A stretch of DNA of 64,000 nucleotides from Ctenosaura bakeri. Lineage: Eukaryota > Chordata > Lepidosauria > Squamata > Iguanidae. The stretch spans positions 1 to 64,000 of the forward strand of contig CAOLHI010000357.1 in NCBI GenBank assembly GCA_948474755.1. The letters are read 5' to 3'. Below, piece by piece: positions 23,600 through 34,899 of the stretch. Below the pieces are notes generated by a model. It was not told the DNA's origin. It saw nothing but the letters and a program-made list of their open reading frames with translations, and did not search any database. The position numbers were made by a program, and so were the translations under genes. Position 1 is the stretch's first letter. Each line of letters begins with the position of its first letter.

Positions 23600-24421
23600 G
23601 AGGTCCAGAGCTGCCAGTCTATTATGCAGACCTAAAAGAGGTTTTTGAGGAAAAGGAGACAGACTCTTTGCCACTCACCCCATTGCACATTGAACTGTGC
23701 TACTGAACTAATTTCACAGGCAGAAATGTCTAAAGTTAAACTCCATTCTATGACTCCCAAAGAACAGGCAGCTTTGAGGGAGTTTATAAATAAAAAATTG
23801 GCCACATCCTCCATTGCCACCCCAGTGTTGTTCCAGCATAAGGAGGACAGCACACTGAGGCTCTGCATGCACTACTGAGGGTTGAATGCCATATGCACTT
23901 CCAATAAGTATCCCTTGCCCTTAATGAAAGATATGCTGGTTCACCTTGCCAAAGAGAAGGTGTTTACCAAACTGGACTTGAGAGAGGGTATTTTTTGAGT
24001 GAGAATTGAGGAAGGGCACAAGTGGAAAACTGATTGTAGCTGCCAGCTGGGGCCTTTTGATTATCTAGTTATGCACTTCAGATTAAGTGGGACATCAGAT
24101 ATATTTATGCACTTGATCAACAAGGCACTTCATGACTATTTACATAATGGGATGTTGGTATATTTGGATGACATCCAGGTGTACACAGAAGACTACTGGT
24201 CCCATGTAGAATTGGTGAAGAAGACACTGTGGAGATTGCTAGATAACCAGTTATATATGAAACTATCCAAATGTGAATTCACAAAGCCAAACTGGACTAC
24301 TCAGACTATCACATTTTGGCTGGGAATTAAATGGTTCCTGCAAAGGTCCAAGATGTGGTGGGATGGGAAGCCCCCAGAAGAAGGAGAACTCCAAAGCTCC
24401 CTGGGATTTGCCAATTTCTAG
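23600..24421 (+). pseudogene. Chromovirus reverse transcriptase
   Basis: One reading frame runs from 23645 to beyond 24421 with only substitution-type stops at about 23876 and 23996 and a TAG at 24419. Visible blocks are SMTPKEQAALREFINKKLA-type lead-in (an M-to-K variant here), LRLCMHY, KEKVFTKLDL, and YLDD at the catalytic site. The first two stops fall at TGA where the family commonly has Arg, consistent with C-to-T decay. The domain copies RNA into DNA in the element's cytoplasmic particle; this copy cannot. Confidence 0.9.
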
Positions 24422-24990
24422 AGACAAGTTATCCCCAACTTTGATCAAATAGCACTGCTGCTGACTGACTTGCTGAAGACAAATGGAAAAGGGAGTAATA
24501 TTGATTTGAAAAAGCCCAGCTACCAAATCAAGTGGAACACAGATTGTCAAGTGGTATTTGAGCACCTGAAGCAGTTATTCACCTGTGAGCCTACTTTTAA
24601 ACACTCAGACCCTTCACGACTCTTTGTGGTACAGGTGGATGCAATAGATGTGGCCATAGGAGCCATCCTACTGCAGAAGGATGGGACTGGTCAGCTATGG
24701 TCGTGTGCCTGTTTATCCAAAAAGTTCTCAGAGACTGAATGGAACTGGCCTGTATGAGAGAAGGAAGCTGCCACCATCCAGCATGCTTTGATAACTTGGA
24801 GGCACCTGTTAGAAGGAGCTTCCTCTCCTTTTGAGGTCTGGATTGATCACAGAAATTCAGAGGCACTTAGAAATCCAAGGAAATTGGGTCCCAAATTAGA
24901 TGGGCACAGTTATTTTACAAATCTAATTTCCAGATAAAATACTTCAGGGCCGAGAAGAATTTCCTAGCTGATGCCTTGTGTAGATTGCCA
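24422..24990 (+). pseudogene. Chromovirus RNase H
   Basis: The same frame continues with FEHLKQLFTCEPTFKHSD and FVVQVDAIDVAIGAILLQKD, the start of the gypsy RNase H fold with its first acidic residue in QVDA. KKFSETEWNWPV is followed by a TGA, then a further segment to the FLADAL-type end near 24960-24985. A stop and small indels break it. Confidence 0.85.
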
Positions 24991-25219
24991 TAACATAACA
25001 ACCAGCATAAGGAGGTGGTATACACTGTGTTTTATCTCGCAGCAGTTGGGATTAGCTGAGATGACACACAGTCGGTCCACATATCAAGTTTTGCAACCCC
25101 TGTTGGATCTTGATTTACAGCAGAGCATGAAGGAGGAGCTGGACGATTATGAAAGATTATGGGGATAAGATAGTCTTGAAGGACTATCTGGCTGAAAGAT
25201 TATGAGGATATGATAGGCT

Positions 25220-25389
25220 TGAAGGACAGTGTCCCCTGCAAGAGAAACAGAATTTATGTACCAAAGATTTTAAGGGGTAAAATCTTGAGGCAATGCCACA
25301 ATGTAAGGACAGCAGGTCATTCTAGGTTTGTTAAGACTTTACATTTGGTCAGATATCAATTCTGGTGGCCTTAGACCAAATGTAGAAGC
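25220..25389 (+). pseudogene. Chromovirus integrase, zinc-finger N-terminus (left of LTR)
   Basis: The translation after the tether includes ILRQCHNVRTAGHSRFVKTL and YQFWWP, carrying the two His of the HHCC zinc motif. It is cut at 25389 by the solo LTR, just before the Cys pair, which resumes at 25961-26000 as KSCPVC. Confidence 0.75.
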
Positions 25390-25955
25390 TGTCAGAGTTC
25401 AACTCCCTGCCTGTGCCTACCTGCCAGCAAGGGAAGGAAGGCAATAGTAGTTGCCCAACAGGAAGAGGCAGTGGGGGAGGGTGTCCAATGCAAACAATCA
25501 AGGAGAAATGCTGAGCCAAGCCAAAGTCAAGGTCAAATCCAAAAGATCCAGAACGCCGAAGGTCAGTCCAAAAGGTTCAAGAGAGCTGGAACACAAGGGT
25601 CGTGGGCTTGAGTAGGGATTTGCTACAAGCAAACAGTAAGCCATGCTGACTGACTTACATGCATACAAAAAACAGATGTTACTCTTCATTGTTCTGTTTA
25701 TTCAACCTTGCCCAAAAAGTTTCCCTCTCAGCTGCTTGTTTCAGTCTCCTCTGTGATTGAGCGCTAGGGGGCAAAGGTGAATCTAATTCCTCTAAATCAT
25801 TGCTGGCCCCTTCTCTCATTGGCACTGGTTGCAGCAACTCAGGCTCAGCTTGTCTTTCAGCTGATGGGGGTGTTTCCAAGATAGTTTGGTGAATCACTGG
25901 CTCTATTTCTGGCACAATCAATTGCTCATTGACCTCAGAGCCATCATCTATCACA
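25390..25955 (-). mobile_element. Solo LTR (566 bp) with perfect 5-bp TSD GAAGC
   Basis: Read on the minus strand it begins TGTGATAGATGATGGC and ends GAGTTGAACTCTGACA, the TG..CA borders of an LTR. GAAGC is repeated exactly at 25385-25389 and 25956-25960. No internal region remains, so the provirus-like body was lost by recombination between LTRs. It sits antisense inside the integrase zinc finger of the older chromovirus. A second copy lies at 56312-56860 and a partial one at 11090-11486. A 5-bp duplication fits Ty3/gypsy-type LTR elements; an endogenous retrovirus is the alternative. Confidence 0.9.
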
Positions 25956-25960
25956 GAAGC

Positions 25961-26946
25961 CTACCTTAAAAGCTGCCCAGTGTGTGTGAGGCCTAAGTGA
26001 GTGGGAGGGAAACTATGAGGACTGTTGCAGTCCCTTCCCACTCCCCCTTACCCTTGGGCTGAAATCAGCATGGACTTTATAGTAGATCTGCCTGAGAGTA
26101 GGAAAAAGACAGTGATTTGGATAGTGATTGTCCTGTTTCCAAGTAAACCCATTTTGTGCACTGCATTTTTGTCCCAATGGCTCCTCAACTGGCCAAGATG
26201 TCTGCACAACATATTTATAGACTTCACAGGGTCCCCAACAAGATCACTTCTGCCCAAATGGCCTAGTTCACTTCCCAGTTTTGAAGAGCTTTCCTAAAAT
26301 TTCCAGGTATCAAGCAATGGCTGAGCTCAGTGTATCATCCCCAAACTGACAAACTGAGAGGGTTAATCAGATTCTTGAGCAGTACCTAAGGTGTTACCTT
26401 CATTTCCAATAAGATGATTGCCCTTTGCTGAAGTGACTTATAACAATTTGGTACATAAGAGCACAGGACACTCACCATTTTCAGTGGTCTACAGACAAGA
26501 CCTTAAGCCTTACCAAGTTTAATAGTGGGGAAAGATGACACCGTAGCTTTAACTGAGCAGGTCACATGAATCAAAACCATGTGGCCTGGGATTGAAACTG
26601 CTTTGGAGCATGCTAAGGATTCATATAAAAGCATGCTGACAAAAAGAGAGCCCCCTAAATAGAACTTTTAAGGTTGGGGACTTGGTTCACAACCAAGCAT
26701 TTGCAGTGTCAGCAATCTTCGAAGAAGCTGGGTCCAAAATATGCAGGACCTTTCCCCATAAAGAGAATATTTAATTCAGTGACTGTTGAACTGGTGTTAC
26801 TCAAAAACTATTGTCATGTGCACCCTGTTTTCCATTCCAACTTACTGAAGCCTGTGGCTACCCCAGATGTGTGGCATCTGGTGAAACTTGTTCCAAGCAC
26901 TGTGATGATAGACAATCAGCAACATTTTGAAGTCAGACACATCTAG
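25961..26946 (+). pseudogene. Chromovirus integrase core and C-terminus (right of LTR)
   Basis: Right of the LTR the frame gives the zinc-finger KSCPVC, then WAEISMDFIVDLPES (26055-26100) with the first Asp of the DDE core. A YHPQTD stretch lies near 26330 and, in a shifted frame, ERVNQILEQYL (about 26355-26390) with the third acidic residue. The C-terminal region 26674-26946 shows GPKYAGPFPIKRI and CHVHPVFHSNLLKPV, characteristic of gypsy integrases. Multiple frameshifts. Confidence 0.8.
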
Positions 26947-27090
26947 ACTCTAGACATCATAAGGGCCACCATCAATATTTTGTCCAGCAGAAGAATTTTC
27001 CTATGGGAGAGTCTGAGTGGTTTGACTGTCAGTGTATTCGGGCTCCAAAATTGATCTGGGACTTTCACAAAAGCACCCTGGAGGAATGTT
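26940..27090 (+). pseudogene. Chromodomain at the integrase C-terminus
   Basis: After a frame change near 26943 the sequence reads LDSRHHKGHHQYFVQQKNFP, then GESEWFDCQCI and a stop after LEEC. This is the chromodomain fold (aromatic residues in YFVQ.K and EW), which in chromoviruses is thought to tether integration to marked chromatin. It places the element in the chromovirus branch. Confidence 0.75.
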
Positions 27091-27289
27091 GAGGGGCCAC
27101 TGAGTAAAATTCCTCTGCAACGCTTAGCTGCTCTGTTGCAATATTGCTCAGATCACTCAGACATTTGGGTATTGGTTATTGAGTTAGATTAAGACAGAAC
27201 ATTACATTATATCCTATTGGATTGGCTTTATGGAATAGGAGTACAGTGACTCTGCCCCTACCAGAAGGTCTGGTTCCAGATACTGACAA

Positions 27290-27720
27290 TGGGAAATCCT
27301 GCCCTATGGTTATTAAGTTGCCAAGTGTTATAGGGTTCCATTCTATATCTCAAGCTGTTTAATATCTTTATAAAGCCTGTGTGTGAAGCCATGAGGAGCT
27401 TTGGAACTGGTGCCATCAACTGGTTGCCAATATACTTCAAGTACAAATCCAAGCTGTTGGTGATAACATTTAAAGTACTAAATGGCTAAGGACTTTGACA
27501 CTTGGAGAACCTCTCCTTATATATACTTGCCTGACCAATGAGACCTCCCACAGAGGACATACTCTAAGTTCACTAGAAGCAAAGTATTATGTGGCAACAC
27601 AGGAAAGGGCCTTCACTGCTGTAACATCCTGCATGTAGAATGCCTGTCTCACAGAAGTTGTCTGGAAACACCTCAGTGCCAAATTGAAACATGGTGTTTC
27701 ACCAGAGCTTTAGGATCTTG
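27290..27720 (+). pseudogene. L2-like LINE, later RT and C-terminal fragment (right part of the nest)
   Basis: The translation gives GSILYLKLFNIFIKPVCEAM (27331-27395), the RT block just before the catalytic YADD of L2-type LINEs. After an internal deletion there follows HWLP..FKYKSKLLVITFKVLNG (27415-27490). Orientation matches the fragment at 22700-23230 and its domains come later in the protein, so both may be one LINE split by the chromovirus. Confidence 0.65.
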
Positions 27721-27752
27721 GTGATTAGAGCTTGGCTAAGTTACATATTAAA

Positions 27753-27976
27753 AGCCAGTGTGGTGTAGTGGTTTAAGCACTGGACTATGACCCTGGAGAC
27801 CAGGATTCACTTCTCCATTCAGTCACAGAAACCCACTGGTTTCTCACACGCTCAGGTCCATTTCTCACATGCTTAGGTCCACAATCTCACATGCTCAGGC
27901 CCAGAAAAAAACCATGATAGGTTCACCTTGGGGTTGCCGTAAGTCAGAAATGACTTGAAGGCACATAACAACAATG
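27753..27976 (+). repeat. MIR-like SINE with internal 21-bp triplication
   Basis: The tRNA-like head (GTGTGGTGTAGTGGTTTAAGC, about 27759) and the tail (AAGTCAGAAATGACTTGAAGG, CACATAACAAC) match the family. In place of the usual core there are three units of about 21 bases (TCTCACACGCTCAGGTCCA type) at 27840-27903. AAGTTACA occurs at 27738-27745 and 27977-27984, a probable target duplication. Confidence 0.8.
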
Positions 27977-28140
27977 AAGTTACAACGCCTTGGTATAGTA
28001 CATGCCATATACACTGATTTAAATTGTTCTGGACTATGTTAAATTGTTTCATCATATTTTAGACCGCTTTAAATTGTTCATAGCCTGTACCCTGCACTGA
28101 GATATTTTGATATTAGGTGAGATATATTTAAATGAAGAGA

Positions 28141-28366
28141 GCCAGCGTGATATAGTGATTTGAGAGCTGGACTAGGACTCTGGGAGATCAGGGTTAAAAT
28201 CTCTGCTCGGCCATGGAAACCCACTGGGTGATCTTGGGCAAGTCACACTCTCTCATTTTCAGAAGAAAGCAAACGCAAACCCCCTCAAAACAAATCTTGC
28301 CAAGAAAACCCCATGATAAGATCACGTTAGGGTCGCCATAAATTGGAAATGAGTTGAAGGCTCACA
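28141..28366 (+). repeat. MIR-like SINE, near full length
   Basis: Begins GCCAGCGTGATATAGTGATT, has the core ACCCACTGGGTGATCTTGGG and GCCAAGAAAACCCCATGATA, and ends AAGGCTCACA. ATATTTAAAT at 28124-28133 and 28367-28376 is a probable target duplication. The CAAGTCACACTCTCTCA core resembles mammalian MIR. Confidence 0.85.
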
Positions 28367-28376
28367 ATATTTAAAT

Positions 28377-30806
28377 AAATAAAGAAGAAACAACACACAT
28401 ACACACACATACCCTTTTAATAGTCTTGTAAATGGAGGGATAAAATGTGAAATGATTCAGCCTTTTTTATAGTCTGTGGCAAACTCTTTTTTCTACACAC
28501 TGTTAAAGGTATAAAAACTCTACCATTTTTGCATCTGGGCACCACAGAACTTAATTATACCAGGGACAAGCTCCCTTCTAGCCAGGGAAAAACACTTTTT
28601 AACTGATTCAGTATGAATCACTTACTATGAACAATACTAAAAAACCCTTTCAAAGTGAAATTTTATCCCTAAATTTCTCATAAACATATTATATTATTAC
28701 ATTTCCCCCCTGTCCTTCAAAATTGTATCTGTTTCTGTTTCTGTGATGGGCACTAACTGCAGCTCATACAGAATTAAGAGAATACCCTGCAGAGACAGTT
28801 TTTATGATTCCACAGGACAATGATAAGCAACAGGAACAAGTGAAATGTACAATTCATGACCTTGTCTGATTAACTGGAGGCAAGTTACCCAACACAGCTG
28901 AGGCAAAGTATATACAGAATCTATTTATATCCTCACTAGAAGAGTTTATTTCTGTCCTCTCCTAGACTCTAGTTTCTTGGTGAGTCCTATAGTTGCCATC
29001 CCCAGACCTCAGTGTTACTTGCAAATTATATTGATACAGAAAGGTCAATAAGTGACTGTAACGCATAACTAAAGTAGAACCATGATCAAGAAAAAGGTCT
29101 GCTTAGTAATTTTTTTATTTCTTTATTTATATTTTATTTTTTATTTTCCAAGCTTTAAATATTCCAAGTTAAGGCCATTTTGATCCATATCCTTAAACTC
29201 TCAAAGCATTCTACTAACAGGGGATACCAATTAGAACACCAGTATGTTGCAAAACAAGTCTCATACGTGTAGTTTGGAAACAGTGTTTGCTCATTATCAG
29301 TTAGTTTATATTAATGTCATAGTTTTTTTAATTACTGTTGCTGTGTAGTTTTGCAAGAACATATTATACTTGACACTTGGAGAATATATACTTGCAGGCT
29401 TAACTCCCTGTTTGCAGGTAGACTCTGCCCAGTGCTGTATCTGTCTAAACAAACTGTTGCTTCAATCCACTAAGCCTCCATTTACTGAACCCTAAAGGGG
29501 CAATTTCCCCAACAACACAAAAAGATCATTGTGTCAGTTGTCCTGCCTTTTGCTATTCCCACAGCTTCTAGCAGATAGGTACAAGGTTCTATAATAAGAT
29601 TTTATTTAAGTGTCTCCTGCTTGAGTCTCACTAGAGGAAGGTATGTACCAGACTTGAGTACCTGTTTTGATGCAGGAGTTGGGTAGGATCTGCAAAGAGA
29701 CCCAATTTGCCACCTGCTATGAGAGGATCCTGTATTCCTACCTGCTACACCTACTATATCCATTATTCACAAATAAAGCCCATTTGTATCAATGGTTCTG
29801 TTTCAGCTTGATGTTCCATTAATCTTGCCTTGGTATAGTAGCCCTGATCTGGTTCCAATCCACAGCAGTGACATAAAGAGCTTGCAGGGAAGATGCTATT
29901 ACTGTAACATCAAGATCCCACAAGACCATCACGACCCCACAAAACTACCAAGCCACGCTGCACTGGTTAACTACATGACAGCAAACATACTCTATGTTAT
30001 CCATCAGACTCCAAAAGCTAACAGATCAGTTGCAGCAAGGCTACTTCACACATTAAGGAGCAGGACAGCTTTTAAAAATAAACTAAGACATCTTGAAGTT
30101 TTGAACATAGTAAAGCACACTACACTTCATTTATATTTCCTGGAACAAGAGCACCATCTGATTTTTAAAAAAATAATTTAACTGAATATACTTTCTTTGG
30201 TTGCTAGCATAGCCATATAGGCTTCCCTGACCTATAAGGAGGTGCACAGCCTCCCCTCTCCTGAAAAGTACAATGGAGTCTCTTTCTGTTCCAGGACTTC
30301 TGCAAATGGGAAAAACTGTGAATGCTTGCATCCTATATTATTAAATGGTGATGATGTGTGGACAGATGCTTTAGCACATCCATACACACAGCTGCCATTT
30401 TTGGTGTAATATGTGACACTCCATGACTGCTTAAAGTCTAAATCTAGAGGTCATTTCTATTGAGGGTTCACTGGATTCCTGCTCATGTCTGCTCAAACCT
30501 GAAAGCATTTCATTCAAACCTGAAAGCTATCATGGTTGGTTTGCACTGAGGCCTTCTCGGCTTGCCTCTTAAAGAGGGAGTGCACAACAGACAACAAATT
30601 TTGAGTTTGAACTATACAACTTTGTGAAAATGTGAAAACTAAATAAATGTGAAAAAACTAATTAAACCATAATGACAAAATGAGGTTAACATACGATGGG
30701 GCAACATGACTTATTAGAAAAGATAATAACACTGGGCAAAGTAGAAGGGAGTAGGAAAAAAGGAAGATTCCAATATAGGTAAACATCCTCAATCAAGGAA
30801 GCTCTA
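28377..30806. other. Intron, no recognised feature
   Basis: Part of the 26-kb KALRN intron. A 129-codon open frame at 29792-30181 has no domain, start context or splice borders that I can support. The rest is AT-rich without clear repeats. Confidence 0.45.
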
Positions 30807-30846
30807 TTAAGATCTTGCTAACTCAGGGGAGTTAGCAAGATCTTAA
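30807..30846. repeat. Perfect inverted repeat, 18-bp arms and 4-nt loop
   Basis: TTAAGATCTTGCTAACTC (30807-30824) is followed after AGGG by its exact complement (30829-30846). It has no sign of being part of a larger element. Confidence 0.95.
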
Positions 30847-32520
30847 CAGGGTATTAATAACAAGGTTTCTTGAAAGTCTCTCATTTGTAGGCCATAAGTC
30901 AAAACTGGCTTGACAGCAAATCCCTGGAATAAGAAATCTCTCAGTTACCTCAGGAGTCCTAAGCTCATGAAGCTTGCTCATTTTTAGCAAGCCTATCCCG
31001 ACTTTCCCTTCTCTGTACACAAAGTACTCTGATCTCTTGCTGCTGGCTTTTTTATTCAAATAGAATCGGACATAGCAACGTAACTTTCAGTATGCTCACA
31101 TTTTTGGCTAATTCTGTGCACCTAATTACCTCTTACTAATGTACCCATTTCTATTAGTCTTTTAAATTATGTCCTGTGCATTCAACAATGTTTAAAGAGC
31201 CTAAAAATCCATCAGCACAAACAACAGCTAATTATACAGTAGCTACACAACTTCATTTGGGTAATTAAAAAAAAATACCTCTGCACTTCCAACTTCATGA
31301 ACCACTTCTGAAGTGTTCCACCTACATCTTGTTGGCAAAATGTTTGCTTTGAATGTTGAACCTTCTGAGTTTTACCAGTTCAAAAGTTCCTGTTCTAAAC
31401 ATATCTGTTGTCAGCTTGCTACTTTTATTAGGGTAATCAACAGAACAATGGGTCTGAAAAAACAGACAAAGGTCACATTCCCTAACGCCTTTTCAGTTCT
31501 ACATGGGGATACATTTCTGTTCAATATCAGCACATTTTAAGAGAGGTAGCACAGATCAACATGTGTCATTCTACAACAGCTCAAGAGTAAGGCAACAAGT
31601 TTACCACAATGCACACACATGGATCTGTTTAACTACCTGAGTGAACTATAATGCATCCCAGATTCTGAGATTTCAGGGCCAAAAACTGAAACCAAAGGAT
31701 AGCCTCTGGTGATGTCAGATTGGGGTGAGCCCTGATAATGTCATTCAGTATGATAAATCAGTCATGAAGCACAATAATTCAGAGCACACCATTCAAATAA
31801 AAACAAAGTTGGTTTAAGAAATGGGAAAATATTTGTATGGTTGGTAATTAAGTTTTCCCAAGCTCCATGTTGAACAAAAGCAAATAAAGAAAATATTTTC
31901 CTAGTTCCATTTTCACACCACTGGAAGTACTGTTGTAGTGCAACAAAAGGAAGCTTGCCAAGCTCTGCTTTGAACAACAATAAAATTTTTCTGATCTCTT
32001 TTTAAAACACTTATTTCTAAGCACTGATTTTAATACACAAGATCTGTAGTTCAATCAAACAAGCATTCCAAGTTTCCCAAACTGCTTTTGATTTGGCTGC
32101 AATAGGGGAATCCTAAACAAGAGGGAACAAAAGGACTAGAACTTAATTCCTTTAAGTTTTCTACTTCCAACAAAGTTAAAACACTTTTATCAGGCTACAA
32201 TTTGGGACCACAATTTGGCAAGTTTTACCTATATAGCAACTATTTTTTTTCCAGATGTAACAGTATGAAGAACTCCTTGAGAAGTTCAGTGTTTCCTGCC
32301 AGAGAAAGGAGCAGGTAGCTTTGCACAGGACAGGGGAGCTGGATCACAAAAGAAGTTAGTTTCTGTTGTTAATGGAGTTGAAATTTGTCTTTCATTACTC
32401 TTTATCCCTAGTCGGCACATGGAGTAGCCTCCGCCTGCATTAAAATCCCACAATAGCACCTTAATTGACAAGATCTCAGATAGGCCTGTGACTCCAACAC
32501 CATGACCATTTCTCTCATAT
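30847..32520. other. Intron, no recognised feature
   Basis: AT-rich part of the KALRN intron 19669-45767. Nothing coding or repetitive was recognised. Confidence 0.45.
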
Positions 32521-33010
32521 AGGTTTAAAAAATATTTTTATTAAACATAAAATTTTAATATCTCTAAAACTACATATATGGATTATAACATCAACAAAAA
32601 CACACACAAAAAACTGACTGGAGACACACTGATACACTATTTTTCTTCCTAACAACTATTAATTTAAACACACAAAACTACATTAAAAACATCAAGGGGA
32701 TACACTACTAGTTGACTTCCAACTCTACTTAGTATGGATATAATTTCAAATAATATGTACTTATTGTAGGTATATATAAAAATTTAAAAAGAAATCGAAA
32801 AGAAGATCAGAAATTGCAAAAGGAGAGGAAATCAGAGCTGCAAGTTAATGGGAACTACTAATTTTCCAAATCAGAAGTGGAAAAAATTCCCCAATAATTC
32901 CTCAAATGTGTCATCACTGCTCCCTAATCTTTCATAAATGTACTCAAATTCCTATCTATAATCAGGGTAGTTAGTTCATCCATTTCAGCAAAATCTAACA
33001 CTTTCAACAC
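32521..33010 (-). mobile_element. Probable L1-like LINE 3' UTR, antisense
   Basis: It begins with an A/T-rich stretch (AAAAATATTTTTATTAAACA), as an antisense A-tail region would, and contains TTCATCCATTTCAGCAAAAT near 32974. The same type of motif (TTATCCATTTCAGCAAGCTC) occurs in the similar block at 39419-40150. No coding part is present. The family name is tentative. Confidence 0.35.
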
Positions 33011-33044
33011 TTTCAACAATCATTCTTCTTGTAATGATATTTAG

Positions 33045-33241
33045 CAATAGCATGTGCATTTCTATACCCCTTATCAGCTAAGCAGTTTACAATGTGTTAG
33101 CTAATTGCCCCCAACAAGCTGGGTACTCATTTTACTGACTGCAGAAGGATGGAAAGCTCAGTCAACCTGGAGCCTGGCAGGATCAAACTCACAACCTTGT
33201 TGCTGCAGTACCATCATATAAACACTGTGCCACCAGGGCGC
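33045..33241 (-). repeat. Sauria/ACA-type SINE, minus orientation
   Basis: Read on the minus strand: a head with CTGGTGGCACAGTGTTTATA, the B-box-like region GTGAGTTTGATCCTGCC, the body AAAATGAGTACCCAGCTTGT TGGGGGC and a shortened 3' end. It matches the copy at 3138-3378. The terminal LINE-like tail is diverged or lost. Confidence 0.8.
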
Positions 33242-34899
33242 AGTGTGATTCTTTCCATTATAGAGCAAATAGTTACTCTAGCAGCTGTAATCATATACTG
33301 AAATATTTTTTCTTGAATTCTTCTCAAATTTATCATCTATCAGACCCAATAAAGAACAGTTCAGGATTCAGATGAATTCAGGTGATGATGATGATTTTCT
33401 GTTCAACACTATTGTTCTTTTCACCAAAAAGTGCAGAATTGTAAAAAAAAGTATTAATTTAAATGGATCCTATCATCTCACTGAGCAGGAAGAAAACTTT
33501 TGAAATTCCTCAGCTTTGCATAAGAGATGTGCTAAGCAAAGATCTATATTTGTAATCAGAACGTATGACGGCTATAGTGGATGTTCCTTCAAGATAGCTA
33601 ATGCCCATCCAGGACTGGATTCTCACATATTCATCACTCAGAAACAAAAAGAAACAAAACCTGTTTTACACTGCATTGTTATCAATACTTGACCTCTGGA
33701 TTCTCACATCTGGTGAAGCAGCACCAGACTTCCAGATATTACAGGACTGCAATGTGTCACTCTTGGCAGACTTGGAAGGCTAAATGGAAATCACTGCATC
33801 TTGTCTCTCCTTTAGTGCAATGGAGTTGTTTTTAGACAGACTAAACAATTATAATGAAGACCGTCAAACTGTACTTACTGAAAGTATGGGACAAAGTTTC
33901 TAACAATGCAGCAGTTGCTGGTATGATATACGTTTCTGACTAATTTTGGCCGGACTCACTTGACCAGACTCACTTGGACAACGGAATACTGTTGCATTAT
34001 TTGATCGCTTTTCTAGTATCCTCAGGTTTCTGACATTCCATATGGAATAGATACTTGAGAACTGAACCCATATAGCAAGATAAAAATATACAGATCTGTA
34101 AAATAAACAGTGTGTCCCAATTGAGATCATTGTTAGCATATGCTACTAGGTGTGCAAAGCTCTCCTGTAAATATAGTTCTCTGTTTATAACAGGGCCATC
34201 AATGAGAAGAAGAGGGAATCCGCAAGAAACTCTTGCATTCAGAATACGGTCTGAAAGAGGGGGCGGGTAGGATGCAACAGGTGGCTGGAATTAGCACAAA
34301 ACATTTTCAAGACATTAATGAAATATTATATATTGGATTTAGGGCTTCCATGTCAGTCACCAGCAACCACCCTATTACTTTTTCATACAACATGCTCTTT
34401 GGAAGTCACAGCTTCATGTTGCATATGAACAGTGCACCTGTTTATTACTGTTTGGTTGACTGACATATGAGAGGTGAATCCCTGTCTCCAAAGTTCTTGC
34501 AGTCTAGTTTATGAGGAAATGTAGGAATAGCTAGACTGTAAACCTATACATCAAACTAAAAATGAAATCTGAGGTCTCTCATGCTGCTATCCCTTTCCTT
34601 TGATTAAAGCTTTTGCTGATAACATACCCTCCTCCAATCCAAATCTGTTTCAAATTACACTTCTATACAGGAATCCAATATAGACAAACAAGTGAATAAC
34701 TATGTACATATTCCTAATTATATCTCATGCATAGTTGATCCATGTTTTTATCTATCAAATTTTACACATTGTTGATGACAGTCCTGGAGGCAATAGCGAG
34801 CAGTGCAGAGTTAAAATAACAATAACATTAAAGTGAATGAACCATTAGGCTATGATGGTGGAAAGTCTTACCTTCAAAACTTAACAGTAGAAAAATAAT
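33242..34899. other. Intron, no recognised feature
   Basis: AT-rich intron with no supported feature. A GGGGGCGGG run near 34258 is isolated. Confidence 0.4.

Larger units (their letters stand above)
23590..27090 (+). mobile_element. Ty3/gypsy chromovirus pol, decayed, LTRs not found
   Basis: In order: reverse transcriptase (about 23600-24420), RNase H (24420-24990), integrase (25220-26946, interrupted by a solo LTR at 25390-25955) and a C-terminal chromodomain (26940-27090). This order is that of chromodomain Ty3/gypsy retrotransposons. The RT metal-binding motif reads YLDD at 24161-24172. Gag and protease were not recognised, and I find no matching LTR pair at either end. The copy is long dead: in-frame stops, a frameshift, and small deletions. 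It lies between two parts of an L2-like LINE in the same orientation, which suggests it inserted into that LINE. Confidence 0.9.

Noticed and set aside
27840..27903. CRISPR-like repeat
   Set aside because: The units are adjacent with no spacers and lie in a vertebrate SINE.
29792..30181. 129-codon plus-strand open frame
   Set aside because: No recognisable domain, no splice borders, AT-rich codons; long frames of this size occur by chance in 64 kb.
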